DNA of 64,000 bases from Watersipora subatra (GCF_963576615.1 NW_027045314.1:1-64000); one strand, 5' to 3'; positions 15,001 through 28,500 are shown, counted from the stretch's first letter. Program-made: numbers and translations. Notes: generated by a model from the sequence alone, not told the origin.

Positions 15001-18000
15001 TCAGTCCTCCTATCCAACATTTAAGGAATTTCTGAATGAATGACAATGTATTATCAGTCCTCTTATCCAACATTTAAGGAATTTCTGAATGAATGACAAG
15101 GTATTATCAGTCTTCCTATCCAACATTTAAGGAACTTCTGAATGAATGACAAGGTATTATCAGTCTTCCTATTTAACATTTAAGAAATTTCTTAATGAAT
15201 TGCAAGGTATTATCAGCCCTCCTATCCAACATTTAAGGAATTTCTGAATGAATTGCAAGGTATTATCAGTCCTCCTATCCAACATTTAAGGAATTACTGA
15301 ATGAATGACAAGGTATTATCAGTCTTCCTATCCAACATTCAAGGAATTTCTGAATGAATTACAAGGTATTATCAGTCCTCCTATCCAACATTTAAGTAAT
15401 TTCTGAATGAATGACAAGGTATTATCAGTCTTCCTATCCAACATTTAAGGAACTTCTGAATGAATGACAAGGTATTATCAGTCTTCCTATTTAACATTTA
15501 AGAAATTTCTTAATGAATTGCAAGGTATTATCAGTCTTCCTATCCAACATTTAAGGAATTTCTGAATGAATGACAAGGTATTATCAGTCCTCTTATCCAA
15601 CATTTAAGGAACTACTGAATGAATGACAAGGTATTATCAGCCCTCCTATCCAACATTTAAGGAATTTCTGAATGAATTGCAAGGTATTATGAGTCCTCCT
15701 ATCCAACATTTAAGGAATTACTGAATGAATGACAAGGTATTATCAGTCTTCCTATCCAACATTCAAGGAATTTCTGAATGAATTACAAGGTATTATCAGT
15801 CCTCCTATCCAACATTTAAGTAATTTCTGAATGAATGACAAGGTATTATCAGTCCTCTTATCCAACATTTAAGGAATTTCTGCATGAATTGCAAGGTATT
15901 ATCAGTCCTCCTATCCAACATTTAAGGAATTACTGAATGAATGACAAGGTATTATCAGTCCTCCTATCCAATATTTAAGTAATTTCTGAATGAATGACAA
16001 GGTATTATCAGTCTTCCTATCCAACATTCAAGGAAATTCTGAATGAATTACAAGGTATTATCAGTCCTCCTATCCAACATTTAAGTAATTTCTGAAAGAA
16101 TGACAAGGTATTATCAGTCCTCCTATCCAACATTTAATGAATTTCTGAATGAATGACAAGGTATTATCAGTCCTATCCAACATTTAAGGAATTTCTGAAT
16201 GAATGACAAGGTATTATCAGTCCTCCTATCCAACATTTTAGGAATTTCTGAATGAATGACAATGTATTATCAGTCCTCCTATCCAAGATTTAAGGAATTT
16301 CTGAATGAATGACAAGGTATTATCAGACCTCCTATCCAACATTTAAGGAATTGCTGAATGAATTACAAGGTATTATCAGTCCTCCTATCCAACATTTAAG
16401 TAATTTCTGAATGAATGACAAGGTATTATCAGTCCTCCTATCCAACATTTAAGGAATTGCTGAATGAATTGCAAGGTCTTATCAGTCCTCCTATCCAACA
16501 TTTAAGTAATTTCTGAATGAATGACAAGGTATTATCAGTCTTCCTATCCAAACTTTAAGGAATTACTGAATGAATGACAAGGTATTATCAGTCCTCCTAT
16601 CCAACATTTAAGGAATTTCTGAATGAATTGCAAGGTATTATCAGTCTTCCTATCCAACATTTAAGGAATTTCTGAATGAATGACAAGGTATTATCAGTCC
16701 TCCTATCCAACATTTAAGGAATTACTGAATGAATGACAAGGTATTATCAGTCCTCCTATCCAACATTTAAGGAATTTCTGAATGAATGACAAGGTATTAT
16801 CAGTCCTCCTATCCAACATTTTAGGAATTTCTGAATGAATGACAATGTATTATCAGTCCTCCTATCCAACATTTAAGGAATTTCTGAATGAATGACAAGG
16901 TATTATCAGTCTTCCTATCCAACATTTAAGGAATTTCTGAATGAATGACAAGGTATTATCAGTCCTCCTATCCAACATTTAAGGAATTTCTGAATGAATG
17001 ACAATGTATTATCAGTCCTCCTATCCAACATTTAAGGAATTTCTGAATGAATGACAAGGTATTATCAGTCCTCCTATCCAACATTTAAGGAATTTCTGAA
17101 TGAATGACAATGTATTATCAGTCCTCCTATCCAACATTTAAGGAATTTCTGAATGAATTGCAAGGTATTATCAGTCCTCCTATCCAACATTTAAGGAATT
17201 TCTGAATGAAAGACAAGGTATTATCAGTCTTCCTATCCAACATTTAAGGAATTTCTGAATGAATGACAATGTATTATCAGTCCTCCTATCCAACATTTAA
17301 GGAATTTCTGAATGAATTGCAAGGTATTATCAGTCCTCCTATCCAACATTTAAGGAGTTTCTGAATGAATGACAAGGTATTATCAGTCCTCTTATCCAAC
17401 ATTTAAGGAATTTCTGAATGAATTGCAAGGTATTATCAGTCCTCCTATCCAACATTTAAGGAATTTCTGAACGAAAGACAAGGTATTATCAGTCCTCCTA
17501 TCCAACATTTAAGGAATTACTGAATGAATTGCAAGGTATTATCAGTCCTCCTATCCAACATTTAAGGAATTTCTGAATGAATTGCAAGGTATTATCAGTC
17601 TTCCTATCCAACATTTAAGGAACTTCTGAATGAATGACAATGTATTATCAGTCCTCCTATCCAACATTTAAGGAATTTCCGAATGAATGACAAGGTATTA
17701 TCAGTCCTCCTATCCAACATTTAAGGAATTTCTGAATGAATGACAAGGTATTATCAGTCCTCCTATTCAACATTTAAGGAATTTCTGAATGAATTGCAAG
17801 GTATTATCAGTCCTCCTATCCAACATTTAAGGAATTTCTGAATGAATTGCAAGGTATTATCAGTCCTCCTATCCAACATTTAAGGAATTTCTGAATGAAA
17901 GACAAGATATTATCAGTCTTCCTATCCAACATTAAAGGAATTACTGAATGAATGACAATGTATTATCAGTCCTCCTATCCAACATTTAAGGAATTTCTGA

Positions 18001-21000
18001 ATGAATTGCAAGGTATTATCAGTCCTCCTATCCAACATTTAAGGAATTACTGAATGAATTGCAAGGTATTATCAGTCCTCCTATCCAACATTTAAGGAAT
18101 TTCTGAATGAATTGCAAGGTATTATCAGTCCTCCTATCCAACATTTAAGGAATTTCTGAATGAATGACAATGTATTATCAGTCCTCCTATCCAACATTTA
18201 AGGAATTTCTGAATGAATTGCAAGGTATTATCAGTCCTCCTATCCAACATTTAAGGAATTTCTGAATGAAAGACAAGGTATTATCAGTCTTCCTATCCAA
18301 CATTTAAGGAATTTCTGAATGAATGACAAGGTATTATCAGTCCTCCTATCCAACATTAAAGGAATTACTGAATGAATGACAAGGTATTATCAGTCCTCCT
18401 ATCCAACATTAAAGGAATTACTGAATGAATGACGAGGTATTATCAGTCCTCCTATCCAACATTTAAGGAATTTCTGAATGAATGACAAGGTATTATCAGT
18501 CTTCCTATCCAACATTTAAGGAATTTCTGAATGAATGACAATGTATTATCAGTCCTCCTATCCAACATTTAAGGAATTTCTGAATGAATTGCAAGGTATT
18601 ATCAGTCCTCCTATCCAACATTTAAGGAATTTCTGAATGAAAGACAAGGTATTATCAGTCCTCCTATCCAACATTTAAGGAATTACTGAATGAATTGCAA
18701 GGTATTATCAGTCCTCCTATCCAACATTTAAGGAATTTCTGAATGAATTGCAAGGTATTATCAGTCTTCCTATCCAACATTTAAGGAACTTCTGAATGAA
18801 TGACAATGTATTATCAGTCCTCCTATCCAACATTTAAGGAATTTCTGAATGAATGACAAGGTATTATCAGTCCTCCTATCCAACATTTAAGGAATTTCTG
18901 AATGAATGACAATGTATTATCAGTCCTCCTATCCAACATTTAAGGAATTTCTGAATGAATTGCAAGGTATTATCAGTCCTCCTATCCAACATTTAAGGAA
19001 TTTCTGAATGAAAGACAAGGTATTATCAGTCTTCCTATCCAACATTTAAGGAATTTCTGAATGAAAGACAAGGTATTATCAGTCCTCCTATCCAACATTA
19101 AAGGAATTACTGAATGAATTGCAAGGTATTATCAGTCCTCCTATCCAACATTTAAGGAATTTCTGAATGAAAGACAAGGTATTATCAGTCTTCCTATCCA
19201 ACATTTAAGGAATTTCTGAATGAATGACAAGGTATTATCAGTCCTCCTATCCAACATTAAAGGAATTACTGAATGAATGACAATGTATTATCAGTCCTCC
19301 TATCCAACATTTAAGGAGTTTCTGAATGAATGACAAGGTATTATCAGTCCTCCTATCCAACATTTAAGGAATTACTGAATGAATTGCAAGGTATTATCAG
19401 TCCTCCTATCCAACATTTAAGGAATTTCTGAATGAATTGCAAGGTATTGTCAGTCCTCCTATCCAACATTTAAAGAATTTCTGAATGAATGACAATGTAT
19501 TATCAGTCCTCCTATCCAACATTTAAGAAATTTCTGAATGAATTGCAAGGTATTATCAGTCCTCCTATCCAACATTTAAGGAATTTCTGAATGAAAGACA
19601 AGGTATTATCAGTCTTCCTATCCAACATTTAAGGAATTTCTGAATGAATGACAAGGTATTATCAGTCCTCCTATCCAACATTTAAGGGATTTCTGAATGA
19701 ATGACAAGGTATTATCAGTCCTCCTATCCAACATTAAAGGAATTACTGAATGAATGACAAGGTATTATCAGTCCTCCTATCCAACATTAAAGGAATTACT
19801 GAATGAATTGCAAGGTATTATCAGTCCTCCTATCCAACATTTAAGGAATTTCTGAATGAAAGACAAGGTATTATCAGTCTTCCTATCCAACATTTAAGGA
19901 ATTTCTGAATGAATGACAAGGTATTATCAGTCCTCCTATCCAACATTTAAGGAATTTCTGAATGAAAGACAAGGTATTATCAGTCTTCCTATCCAACATT
20001 TAAGGAATTTCTGAATGAATGACAAGGTATTATCAGTCCTCCTATCCAACATTAAAGGAATTACTGAATGAATGACAAGGTATTATCAGTCTTCCTATCC
20101 AACATTTAAGGAATTTCTGAATGAAAGACAAGGTATTATCAGTCCTCCTATCCAACATTTAAGGGATTTCTGAATGAATGACAAGGTATTATCAGTCCTC
20201 CTATCCAACATTAAAGGAATTACTGAATGAATGACAAGGTATTATCAGTCCTCCTATCCAACATTAAAGGAATTACTGAATGAATTGCAAGGTATTATCA
20301 GTCCTCCTATCCAACATTTAAGGAATTTCTGAATGAAAGACAAGGTATTATCAGTCTTCCTATCCAACATTTAAGGAATTTCTGAATGAATGACAAGGTA
20401 TTATCAGTCCTCCTATCCAACATTAAAGGAATTACTGAATGAATGACAATGTATTATCAGTCCTCCTATCCAACATTTAAGGAATTTCTGAATGAATTGC
20501 AAGGTATTATCAGTCCTCCTATCCAACATTTAAGGAATTTCTGAATGAAAGACAAGGTATTATCAGTCCTCCTATCCAACATTTAAGGAATTACTGAATG
20601 AATGACAAGGTATTATCAGTCCTCCTATCCAACATTTAAGGAATTTCTGAATGAATTGCATGGTATTATCAGTCCTCCTATCCAACATTTAAGGAACTTC
20701 TGAATGAATGACAAGGTATTATCAGTCCTCCTATCCATCATTTAAGGAATTTCTGAATGAATGACAAGGTATTATCAGTCCTCCTATTCAACATTTAAGG
20801 AATTTCTGAATGAATTGCAAGGTATTATCAGTCCTCCTATTTAACATTTAAGGAATTTCTGAATGAATGACAAGGTATTATCAGTCCTCCTATTCAACAT
20901 TTAAGGAATTTCTGAATGAATGACAAGGTATTATCAGTCTTCCTATCCAACATTTAAGGAATTACTGAATGAATGACAAGGTATTATCAGTCCTCCTATT

Positions 21001-24000
21001 CAACATTTAAGGAATTTCTGAATGAATGACAAGGTATTATCAGTCTTCCTATCCAACATTTAAGGAATTACTGAATGAATGACAAGGTATTATCAGTCCT
21101 CCTATTCAACATTTAAGGAATTTCTGAATGAATGACAAGGTATTATCAGTCTTCCTATCCAACATTTAAGGAATTACTGAATGAATGACAAGGTATTATC
21201 AGTCCTCCTATCCAACATTTAAGGAATTTCTGAATGAATTGCAAGGTATTATCAGTCCTCCTATTTAACATTTAAGGAATTTCTGAATGAATGACAAGGT
21301 ATTATCAGTCTTCCTATCCAACATTTAAGGAATTACTGAATGAATGACAAGGTATTATCAGTCCTCCTATCCAACATTTAAGGAACTTCTGAATGAATGA
21401 CAAGGTATTATCAGTCCTCCTATTCAACATTTAAGGAATTTCTGAATGAATTGCAAGGTACTATCAGTCCTCCTATCCAACATTTAAGGAATTTCTGAAT
21501 GAATGACAAGGTATTATCAGTCCTCCTATCCAACATTTAAGGAATTTCTGAATGAATGACAAGGTGTTATCAGTCCTCCTATCCAACATTTAAGGAACTT
21601 CTGAATGAATGACAAGGTATTATCAGTCCTCCTATTCAACATTTAAGGAATTTCTGAATGAATTGCAAGGTGTTATCAGTCCTCCTATCCAACATTTAAG
21701 GAATTTCTGAATGAAAGGCAAGGTATTATCAGTCCTCCTATTTAACATTTAAGGAATTTCTGAATGAATGACAAGGTATTATCAGTCTTCCTATCCAACA
21801 TTTAAGGAATTTCTGAATGAATGACATGGTATTATCAGTCTTCATATCCAACATTTAAGGAATTTCTGAATGAATGACAAGGTATTATCAGTCCTCTTAT
21901 CCAACATTTAAGGAATTACTGAATGAATGACAAGATATTATCAGTCCTCCTATCCAACATTTAAGGAATTTCTGAATGAATGACAATGTATTATCAGTCC
22001 TCTTATCCAACATTTAAGGAATTTCTGAATGAATGACAGGGTATTATCAGTCTTCCTATTTAACATTTAAGGAATTTCTGAATGAATGACAAGGTATTAT
22101 CAGTCCTCCTATCCAACATTTAAGGAATTTCTGAATGAATGACAAGGTATTATCAGTCTTCATATCCAACATTTAAGGAATTTCTGAATGAATGACAAGG
22201 TATTATCAGTCCTCTTATCCAACATTTAAGGAATTACTGAATGAATGACAAGGTATTATCAGTCTTCCTATTCAACATTTAAGGAATTTCTGAATGAATG
22301 ACAAGGTATTATCAGTCCTCTTATCCAACATTTAAGGAATTACTGAATGAATGACAAGATATTATCAGTCCTCCTATCCAACATTTAAGGAATTTCTGAA
22401 TGAATGACAATGTATTATCAGTCCTCTTATCCAACATTTAAGGAATTTCTGAATGAATGACATGGTATTATCAGTCTTCCTATTTAACATTTAAGGAATT
22501 TCTGAATGAATTGCAAGGTATTATCAGTCCTCCTATCCAACATTTAAGGAATTTCTGAATGAATGACAGGGTATTATCAGTCTTCCTATTTAACATTTAA
22601 GGAATTTCTGAATGAATTGCAAGGTATTATCAGTCTTCCTATCCAACATTTAAGGAATTTCTGAATGAATGACAAGGTATTATCAGTCCTCCTATCCAAC
22701 ATTTTAGGAATTTCTGAATGAATGACAATGTATTATCAGTCCTCCTATCCAACATTCAAGGAATTACTGAATGAATGACAAGGTATTATCAGTCCTCCTA
22801 TCCATCATTTAAGGAATTTCTGAATGAATTGCAAGGTATTATCAGTCCTCCTATCCAACATTTAAGGAATTTCTGAATGAATGACAAGGTATTATCAGTC
22901 CTCCTATCCAACATTTAAGGAATTTCTGAATGAATGACAAGGTATTATCAGTCCTCCTATCCAACATTTTAGGAATTTCTGAATGAATGACAAGGTATTA
23001 TCAGTCCTCCTATCCATCATTTAAGGAATTTCTGAATGAATTGCAAGGTATTATCAGTCCTCCTATCCAACATTTAAGGAATTTCTGAATGAATGACAAG
23101 GTATTATCAGTCTTCCTATCCAACATTTAAGGAATTTCTGAATGAATGACAAGGTATTATCAGTCCTCCTATCCAACATTTAAGGAATCTCTGAATGAAT
23201 GACAAGGTATTATCAGTCCTCCTATCCAACATTCAAGGAATTACTGAATGAATGACAATGTATTATCAGTCCTCCTATCCAACATTTAAGGAATTACTGA
23301 ATGAATGACAAGGTATTATCAGTCCTCCTATCCAACATTTAAAGAATTTCTGAATGAATGACAAGGTATTATCAGTCCTCCTATCCAACATTTTAGGAAT
23401 TTCTGAATGAATGACAAGGTATTATCAGTCCTCCTATCCAACATTTAAGGAATTTCTGAATGAATGACAAGGTATTATCAGTCCTCCTATCCTACATTTA
23501 AGGAATTTCTGAATGAATGACAAGGTATTATCAGTCTTCCTATCCAACATTTAAGGAATTACTGAATGAATGACAATGTATTATCAGTCCTCCTATCCAA
23601 CATTTAAGGAATTACTGAATGAATGACAAGGTATTATCAGTCCTCCTATCCAACATTTAAGGAATTACTGAATGAATTGCAAGGTATTATCAGTCCTCTT
23701 ATCCAACATTTAAGGAATTTCTGAATGAATGACAATGTATTATCAGTCCTCCTATCCAACATTTAAGGAATTTCTGAATGAATGACAATGTATTATCAGT
23801 CCTCCTATCCAACATTTAAGGAATTTCTGAATGAATGACAAGGTATTATCAGTCCTCCTATCCAACATTTAAGGAATTACTGAATGAAAGACAAGGTATT
23901 ATCAGTCCTCCTATCCAACATTTAAGGAATTTCTGAATGAATGACAAGGTATTATCAGTCCTCCTATCCAACATTTAAGGAACTACTGAATGAAAGACAA

Positions 24001-24799
24001 GGTATGATCAGTCTTCCTATCCAACATTTAAGGAATTTCTGAATGAATGACAAGGTATTATCAGTCCTCCTATCCAACATTTAAGGAATTTCTGAATGAA
24101 TTGCAAGGTATTATCAGTCCTCCTATCCAACATTTAAGGAATTTCTGAATGAATGACAAGGTATTATCAGTCCTCCTATCCAAAATTTAAGGAATTTCTG
24201 AGTGAATGACAAGGTATTATCAGTCCTCCTATCCAACATTTAAGGAATTTCTGAATGAATGACAAGGTATTATCAGTCTTCCTATCCAACATTTAAGGAA
24301 TTTCTGAATGAATGGCAAGGTATTATCAGTCCTCCTATCCAACATTTAAGGAATTTCTGAATGAATGACAAGGTATTATCAGTCCTCCTATCCAACATTT
24401 AAGGAATTTCTGAATGAATGACAAGGTATTATCAGTCCTCCTATCCAACATTTAAGTAATTTCTGAATGAATGACAAGGTATTATCAGTCCTCTTATCCA
24501 ACATTTAAGGAATTTCTGAATGAATTGCAAGGTATTATCAGTCCTCCTATCCAACATTTAAGGAACTACTGAATGAATGACAAGGTATTATCAGTCCTCC
24601 TATCCAACATTTAAGGAATTTCTGAATGAATGACAAGGTATTATCAGTCCTCCTATCCAACATTTAAGTAATTTCTGAATGAATGACAAGGTATTATCAG
24701 TCCTCTTATCCAACATTTAAGGAATTTCTGCATGAATTGCAAGGTACTATCAGTCCTCCTATCCAACATTTAAGGAACTACTGAATGAATGACAAGGTA
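1..24799. repeat. 53-bp satellite array, block 1
   Basis: Uninterrupted head-to-tail tandem repeat with a 53-bp unit, about 468 copies. The unit begins ATTATCAGTCCTCCTATCC, continues through ACATTTAAGGAATTTCTG and ends GAATGAATGACAAGGT. Variation is in recurring diagnostic sites rather than random: CAATATTT for CAACATTT, AAGTAAT for AAGGAAT, GACAATGT for GACAAGGT, TCTTCC for TCCTCC, GAATTGCAAGG or GAAAGACAAGG at the unit end, GAATTACTG or GAACTACTG in the middle. Combinations of these recur, giving higher-order structure. No frame stays open across the unit, so it is not coding. A role as pericentromeric or other heterochromatic satellite is inference from length and homogeneity. Confidence 0.98.
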
Positions 24800-24824
24800 G
24801 GGGTAACCGGGGCACCTTTGGCCA
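24800..24824. repeat. Pogo-like element, left terminal inverted repeat (pairs with 26966-26990)
   Basis: The first 17 bases match the other end perfectly, then one mismatch, then TTGGCCA matches again, giving 25 bp with one mismatch. The same G-rich plus TTTGGCCA core recurs in the subterminal repeats of the element, so it is probably part of the transposase recognition site. Confidence 0.93.
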
Positions 24825-25176
24825 TGGGGCAGTTTTGGCCACCCCTGTTTTACTAAGAAAAACATTATTGAAGTTGTTCTTTCTGTCATAATAATCTAGA
24901 AACAACGTAATGGACCAGCCATTGTGATCTTGGAGCCGCATGTGATGTATTTTGTAAGTGGTAAGTAAATTATTATTTTAGTGAGCTAAAGTTCATTCGA
25001 AAGACATTAGTTGGAAGTTTTTTTTTCTGATGAAGTACAAATAGTAGAACAGCTTACTTACTAGGTAAAATTTAGGCATTAGTTGCTTATTTAATTTAGT
25101 AGTCAAAGCCAATATCCAATCACTTAGTAATTTGTGAAGGAGTATTTTGTCAATTATGAACTGATGGGGCAGCTTT

Positions 25177-25234
25177 GGCCACAGAGTTCGGGGCACATTT
25201 GGCCATGGCTAAATGTGCCCCGAAATCTGTGGCC
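25177..25234. repeat. Internal palindrome in pogo-like element (copy 1)
   Basis: Two 24-bp arms (25177-25200 and 25211-25234) with one mismatch around a 10-bp centre. Each arm contains the GGGGCACATTTGGCCA-type motif also seen at the termini. It lies just upstream of the transposase remnant, where subterminal transposase-binding or promoter elements could sit. The same palindrome is in copy 3 at +9,850 and is absent from copy 2 because it falls in the deletion. Confidence 0.85.
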
Positions 25235-25322
25235 CAACTTTGTGCCCTGATACAAAGTTACTTGTCTGATATTATTTAACTCTGAGAAATTCATGCTTTA
25301 ACTGATATAACAATGCATTTTA

Positions 25323-26560
25323 TTGCTTAGATTTCTACATTATTATTGTATTTTAAAGGATTTACTGTTATTTTTGGAGTGTGACACTTCGGTTCGAACC
25401 TGTACCAGCAAAAGACCAACATGGGCATCTGAGGATGTAATGCTTACTGCAGTCAAGAATGTGTTAAAAAGTGGACTTTTTGTAAGGCAGATGTCAAAAG
25501 ATCTTCGTACACCAAGGTCCTCACTACAAAACTATGATAATGAAGCTAAACTAAATGGGCTTGACAACATAAAATTTGTAAAGTCAAATGTCACTAGACA
25601 GGTCTTCTTTGCAGACCCAGAATAAAAATTACAGGGTTACCTGCTTCTGCCATCAAAGCACCATCATGGGCTAACAAACTGACATCCGCGTTAGCTGGCA
25701 TATGAATATGCTAAAAAGGAATGATAGGGTCTACCCACCGCAGTGGGACACTAACAAATGTGCTGGCGATGACTGGATGAGTGGTTTTCTGAAAAGTCAT
25801 CCAAATATTTCATGCCGCAAGCCAGAGGCTACTAGTTTATGCCGTGAAACAAGATTTTAGCTGACCAAAGCTGACCGGGGAATTCTGGTGACTATGATCG
25901 GAGTAGTAAATGCTTCTGGAGGATTTATTGCACCATTTCCATTTTTCCCCATGCTTTCAATAGCACCAACTGAAACTATTGGTGCGGCGAACTCTTCAGG
26001 GTGGATTAATGCCGAGATCTTCAAACAGTGGCCTCAGCACTTCATCAGGCATAGTCGATGCTCAAGAGAACCACCTGCCCTGTCATTACTTGACAACCAT
26101 CATCAAACTAAACATCGCAGCAATTGAATTGGCTAAGCAGAATAGTGTGGTAATTTAACCTTCCTTCCCCATTGTAAAAACAAACACTAACCACTTGATA
26201 TAACGAGTTTATGGCCTTCTAAAACTCTATTTAAATGATGTAGTAAACTCATGGCACTTGAATCGTGGAAAACAGAATGTCACCATATATGATGTTGCTA
26301 GCCTATTAGGAAAAGCATTCCCATGAGCAATGACTATCTAAAATATCACATGAGGGTTCAGACTTCCAGGGATTTCACCATTTGACAGACACACTTTTGC
26401 TGACGATGAGTTTCTAGGCACCTTTGTTACTGATCGTCCAAACCTGGATGCAGCATCATGTGAGATCCCATCTCTGAAACAGCCTATATCATCAGATCAA
26501 CCTAGTTGCTCATACAGTGGAGTGCGGTTGTTACAAGTCACACCATAGTGGCCCCAGAGC
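25323..26560 (+). pseudogene. Pogo/Tigger-family transposase remnant, copy 1
   Basis: A transposase-like sequence broken by stops, a deletion and frameshifts. An open stretch 25323-25625 includes a psq-type helix-turn-helix (KRPTWASEDVMLTAVKNVL followed by RQMSKDLRTPRSSLQNY). A second, frame-shifted stretch at about 25700-25858 matches a CENP-B-type DNA-binding segment (DDWMSGFLKSHPNISCRKPE). An open stretch 25888-26127 is DDE_1 core with GAANSSGWINAEIFKQW and LSLLDNHH, which holds the second catalytic Asp. A later PLDITSLW segment near 26200 would carry the third Asp. The part holding the first catalytic Asp appears deleted near 25858-25870. C-terminal homology (VTIYDVASLLGKAF, FVTDRPNLD) continues to about 26460. 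Clearly non-functional. Confidence 0.9.
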
Positions 26561-26768
26561 AGATACATCCATTTGTCAATGCAAGTCCTTGACAAATGGA
26601 CGGAAAATGCTATGAAAAATGTCATATTTTAGTTCAAAGAGCATTATATTATGTTTTAAATACAAAAATCAGTTACCTTGATATGTTTGAATAGTCAGTA
26701 AATGCATATATGCAACAGTAGTTATAAATTCTGAACAGTTCAGGGAGTGGCCATTTGTGCCCCAGTGG

Positions 26769-26806
26769 TGGCCAAAGCTGCCCCGGATACGGGGCAGCTT
26801 TGGCCA
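26769..26806. repeat. Perfect 17-bp hairpin near right end of pogo-like element (copy 1)
   Basis: TGGCCAAAGCTGCCCCG (26769-26785), a GATA loop (26786-26789), then its exact reverse complement (26790-26806). Each arm is one copy of the element's recurring GGGGCAnnTTTGGCCA motif, so this is a head-to-head pair of putative transposase-binding sites about 185 bp from the right end. The same hairpin is in copies 2 and 3. Confidence 0.93.
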
Positions 26807-26965
26807 GTAGCCAGGTACTTTTGTAATCTATTTTGCCGGAGACAAAAGCAACATTAGATTTTTGAAAATATCTGTTTTAATAGATAAAATATATGTGAAT
26901 TCCATGTCCAAAATTCAAAAAGTTGTAATTACTATCACACAAGTTATGGTGAAATAAGTGAATTT

Positions 26966-26990
26966 TGGCCAACGGTGCCCCGGTTACCCC
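26966..26990. repeat. Pogo-like element, right terminal inverted repeat
   Basis: Reverse complement of the left end with one mismatch over 25 bp. It ends ...GGTTACCCC immediately before TA. Confidence 0.93.
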
Positions 26991-27946
26991 TATTATCAGT
27001 CCTCCTATCCAACATTTAAGGAACTACTGAATGAATGACAAGGTATTATCAGTCCTCCTATCCAACATTTAAGGAACTACTGAATGAATGACAAGGTATT
27101 ATCAGTCCTCCTATCCAACATTTAAGGAATTTCTGAATGAATGACAATGTATTATCAGTCCTCTTATCCAACATTTAAGGAATTTCTGAATGAATTGCAA
27201 GGTATTATGAGTCCTCCTATTTAACATTTAAGGAATTTCTGAATGAATGACAAGGTATTATCAGTCTTCCTATCCAACATTTAAGGAGTTTCTGAATGAA
27301 TGACAAGGTATGATCAGTCCTCCTATCCAACATTTAAGGAATTTCTGAGTGAATGACAAGGTATTATCAGTCCTCCTATCCAACATTTAAGGAATTTCTG
27401 AATGAATGACAAGGTATTATCAGTCTTCCTATCCAACATTTAAGGAATTTCTGAATGAATGGCAAGGTATTATCAGTCCTCCTATCCAACATTTAAGGAA
27501 TTTCTGAATGAATGACAAGGTATTATCAGTCCTCCTATCCAACATTCAAGGAATTTCTGAATGAATGACAAGGTATTATCAGTCCTCCTATCCAACATTT
27601 AAGTAATTTCTGAATGAATGACAAGGTATTATCAGTCCTCTTATCCAACATTTAAGGAATTTCTGAATGAATTGCAAGGTATTATCAGTCCTCCTATCCA
27701 ACATTTAAGGAACTACTGAATGAATGACAAGGTATTATCAGTCCTCCTATCCAACATTTAAGGAATTTCTGAATGAATGACAAGGTATTATCAGTCCTCC
27801 TATCCAACATTTAAGTAATTTCTGAATGAATGACAAGGTATTATCAGTCCTCTTATCCAACATTTAAGGAATTTCTGCATGAATTGCAAGGTACTATCAG
27901 TCCTCCTATCCAACATTTAAGGAACTACTGAATGAATGACAAGGTA
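26991..27946. repeat. 53-bp satellite array, block 2
   Basis: About 18 units between transposon copies 1 and 2. The first roughly 296 bp match the right flanks of copies 2 and 3, and the last roughly 600 bp match the left flank of copy 1 (24190-24799) at an offset of 3,147 bp. The block is therefore part of a duplication that included the transposon. Confidence 0.97.
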
Positions 27947-28500
27947 GGGGTAACCGGGGCACCTTTGGCCATGGGGCAGTTTTGGCCACCCCTGTTTTAC
28001 TAAGAAAAACATTATTGAAGTTGTTCTTTCTGTCATAATAATCTAGAAACAACGTAATGGACCAGCCATTGTGATCTTGGAGCCGCATGTGATGTATTTT
28101 GTAAGTGGTATGAAAAATGCTATGAAAAATGTCATATTTTAGTTCAAAGAGCATTATATTATGTTTTAAATACAAAAATCAGTTACCTTGATATGTTTGA
28201 ATAGTCAGTAAATGCATATATGCAACAGTAGTTATAAATTCTGAACAGTTCAGGGAGTGGCCATTTGTGCCCCAGTGGTGGCCAAAGCTGCCCCGGATAC
28301 GGGGCAGCTTTGGCCAGTAGCCAGGTACTTTTGTAATCTATTTTGCCGGAGACAAAAGCAACATTAGATTTTTGAAAATATCTGTTTTAATAGATAAAAT
28401 ATATGTGAATTCCATGTCCAAAATTCAAAAAGTTGTAATTACTATCACACAAGTTATGGTGAAATAAGTGAATTTTGGCCAACGGTGCCCCGGTTACCCC
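27947..28500 (+). mobile_element. Pogo-like DNA transposon, copy 2 (internally deleted, 554 bp)
   Basis: Same termini, TA flanks and satellite context as copies 1 and 3. The first 164 bp correspond to 24800-24963 of copy 1 and the last 390 bp to 26601-26990; the intervening 1,637 bp are missing. At the junction TATGAAAAATGC precedes a second TATGAAAAATG, which looks like a small templated filler. Both terminal repeats and the right-hand hairpin are kept, so it has the form of a MITE-like derivative. Its flanks show that it arose by deletion inside an already duplicated block. The antisense open frame across it is not a gene. Confidence 0.95.

Larger units (their letters stand above)
24800..26990 (+). 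mobile_element. Pogo/Tigger-like DNA transposon, copy 1 (full length, defective)
   Basis: A 2,191-bp insertion in the satellite. It starts GGGGTAACCGGGGCACC and ends with the exact reverse complement of those 17 bases. The inverted repeat extends to 25 bp with one mismatch. TA lies directly outside both ends (24798-24799 and 26991-26992), and removing the element plus one TA restores a normal satellite unit. The TA duplication is typical of the Tc1/mariner/pogo superfamily, and the internal coding remnants (psq helix-turn-helix, CENP-B-type DNA binding, DDE_1) place it with pogo/Tigger. The transposase is broken, so this copy is not autonomous. It differs from copy 3 at only three bases that I could find. 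Confidence 0.95.

Noticed and set aside
1-24799. CRISPR-like regular repeat
   Set aside because: Units are directly adjacent with no unique spacers, and the context is eukaryotic satellite.
24759-24941. Short minus-strand frames across the pogo-like element ends (also at 24993-25196, 27906-28175, 34609-34791, 34843-35046)
   Set aside because: They run across satellite/transposon junctions or terminal repeats, have no domain, and repeat only because the element is repeated.
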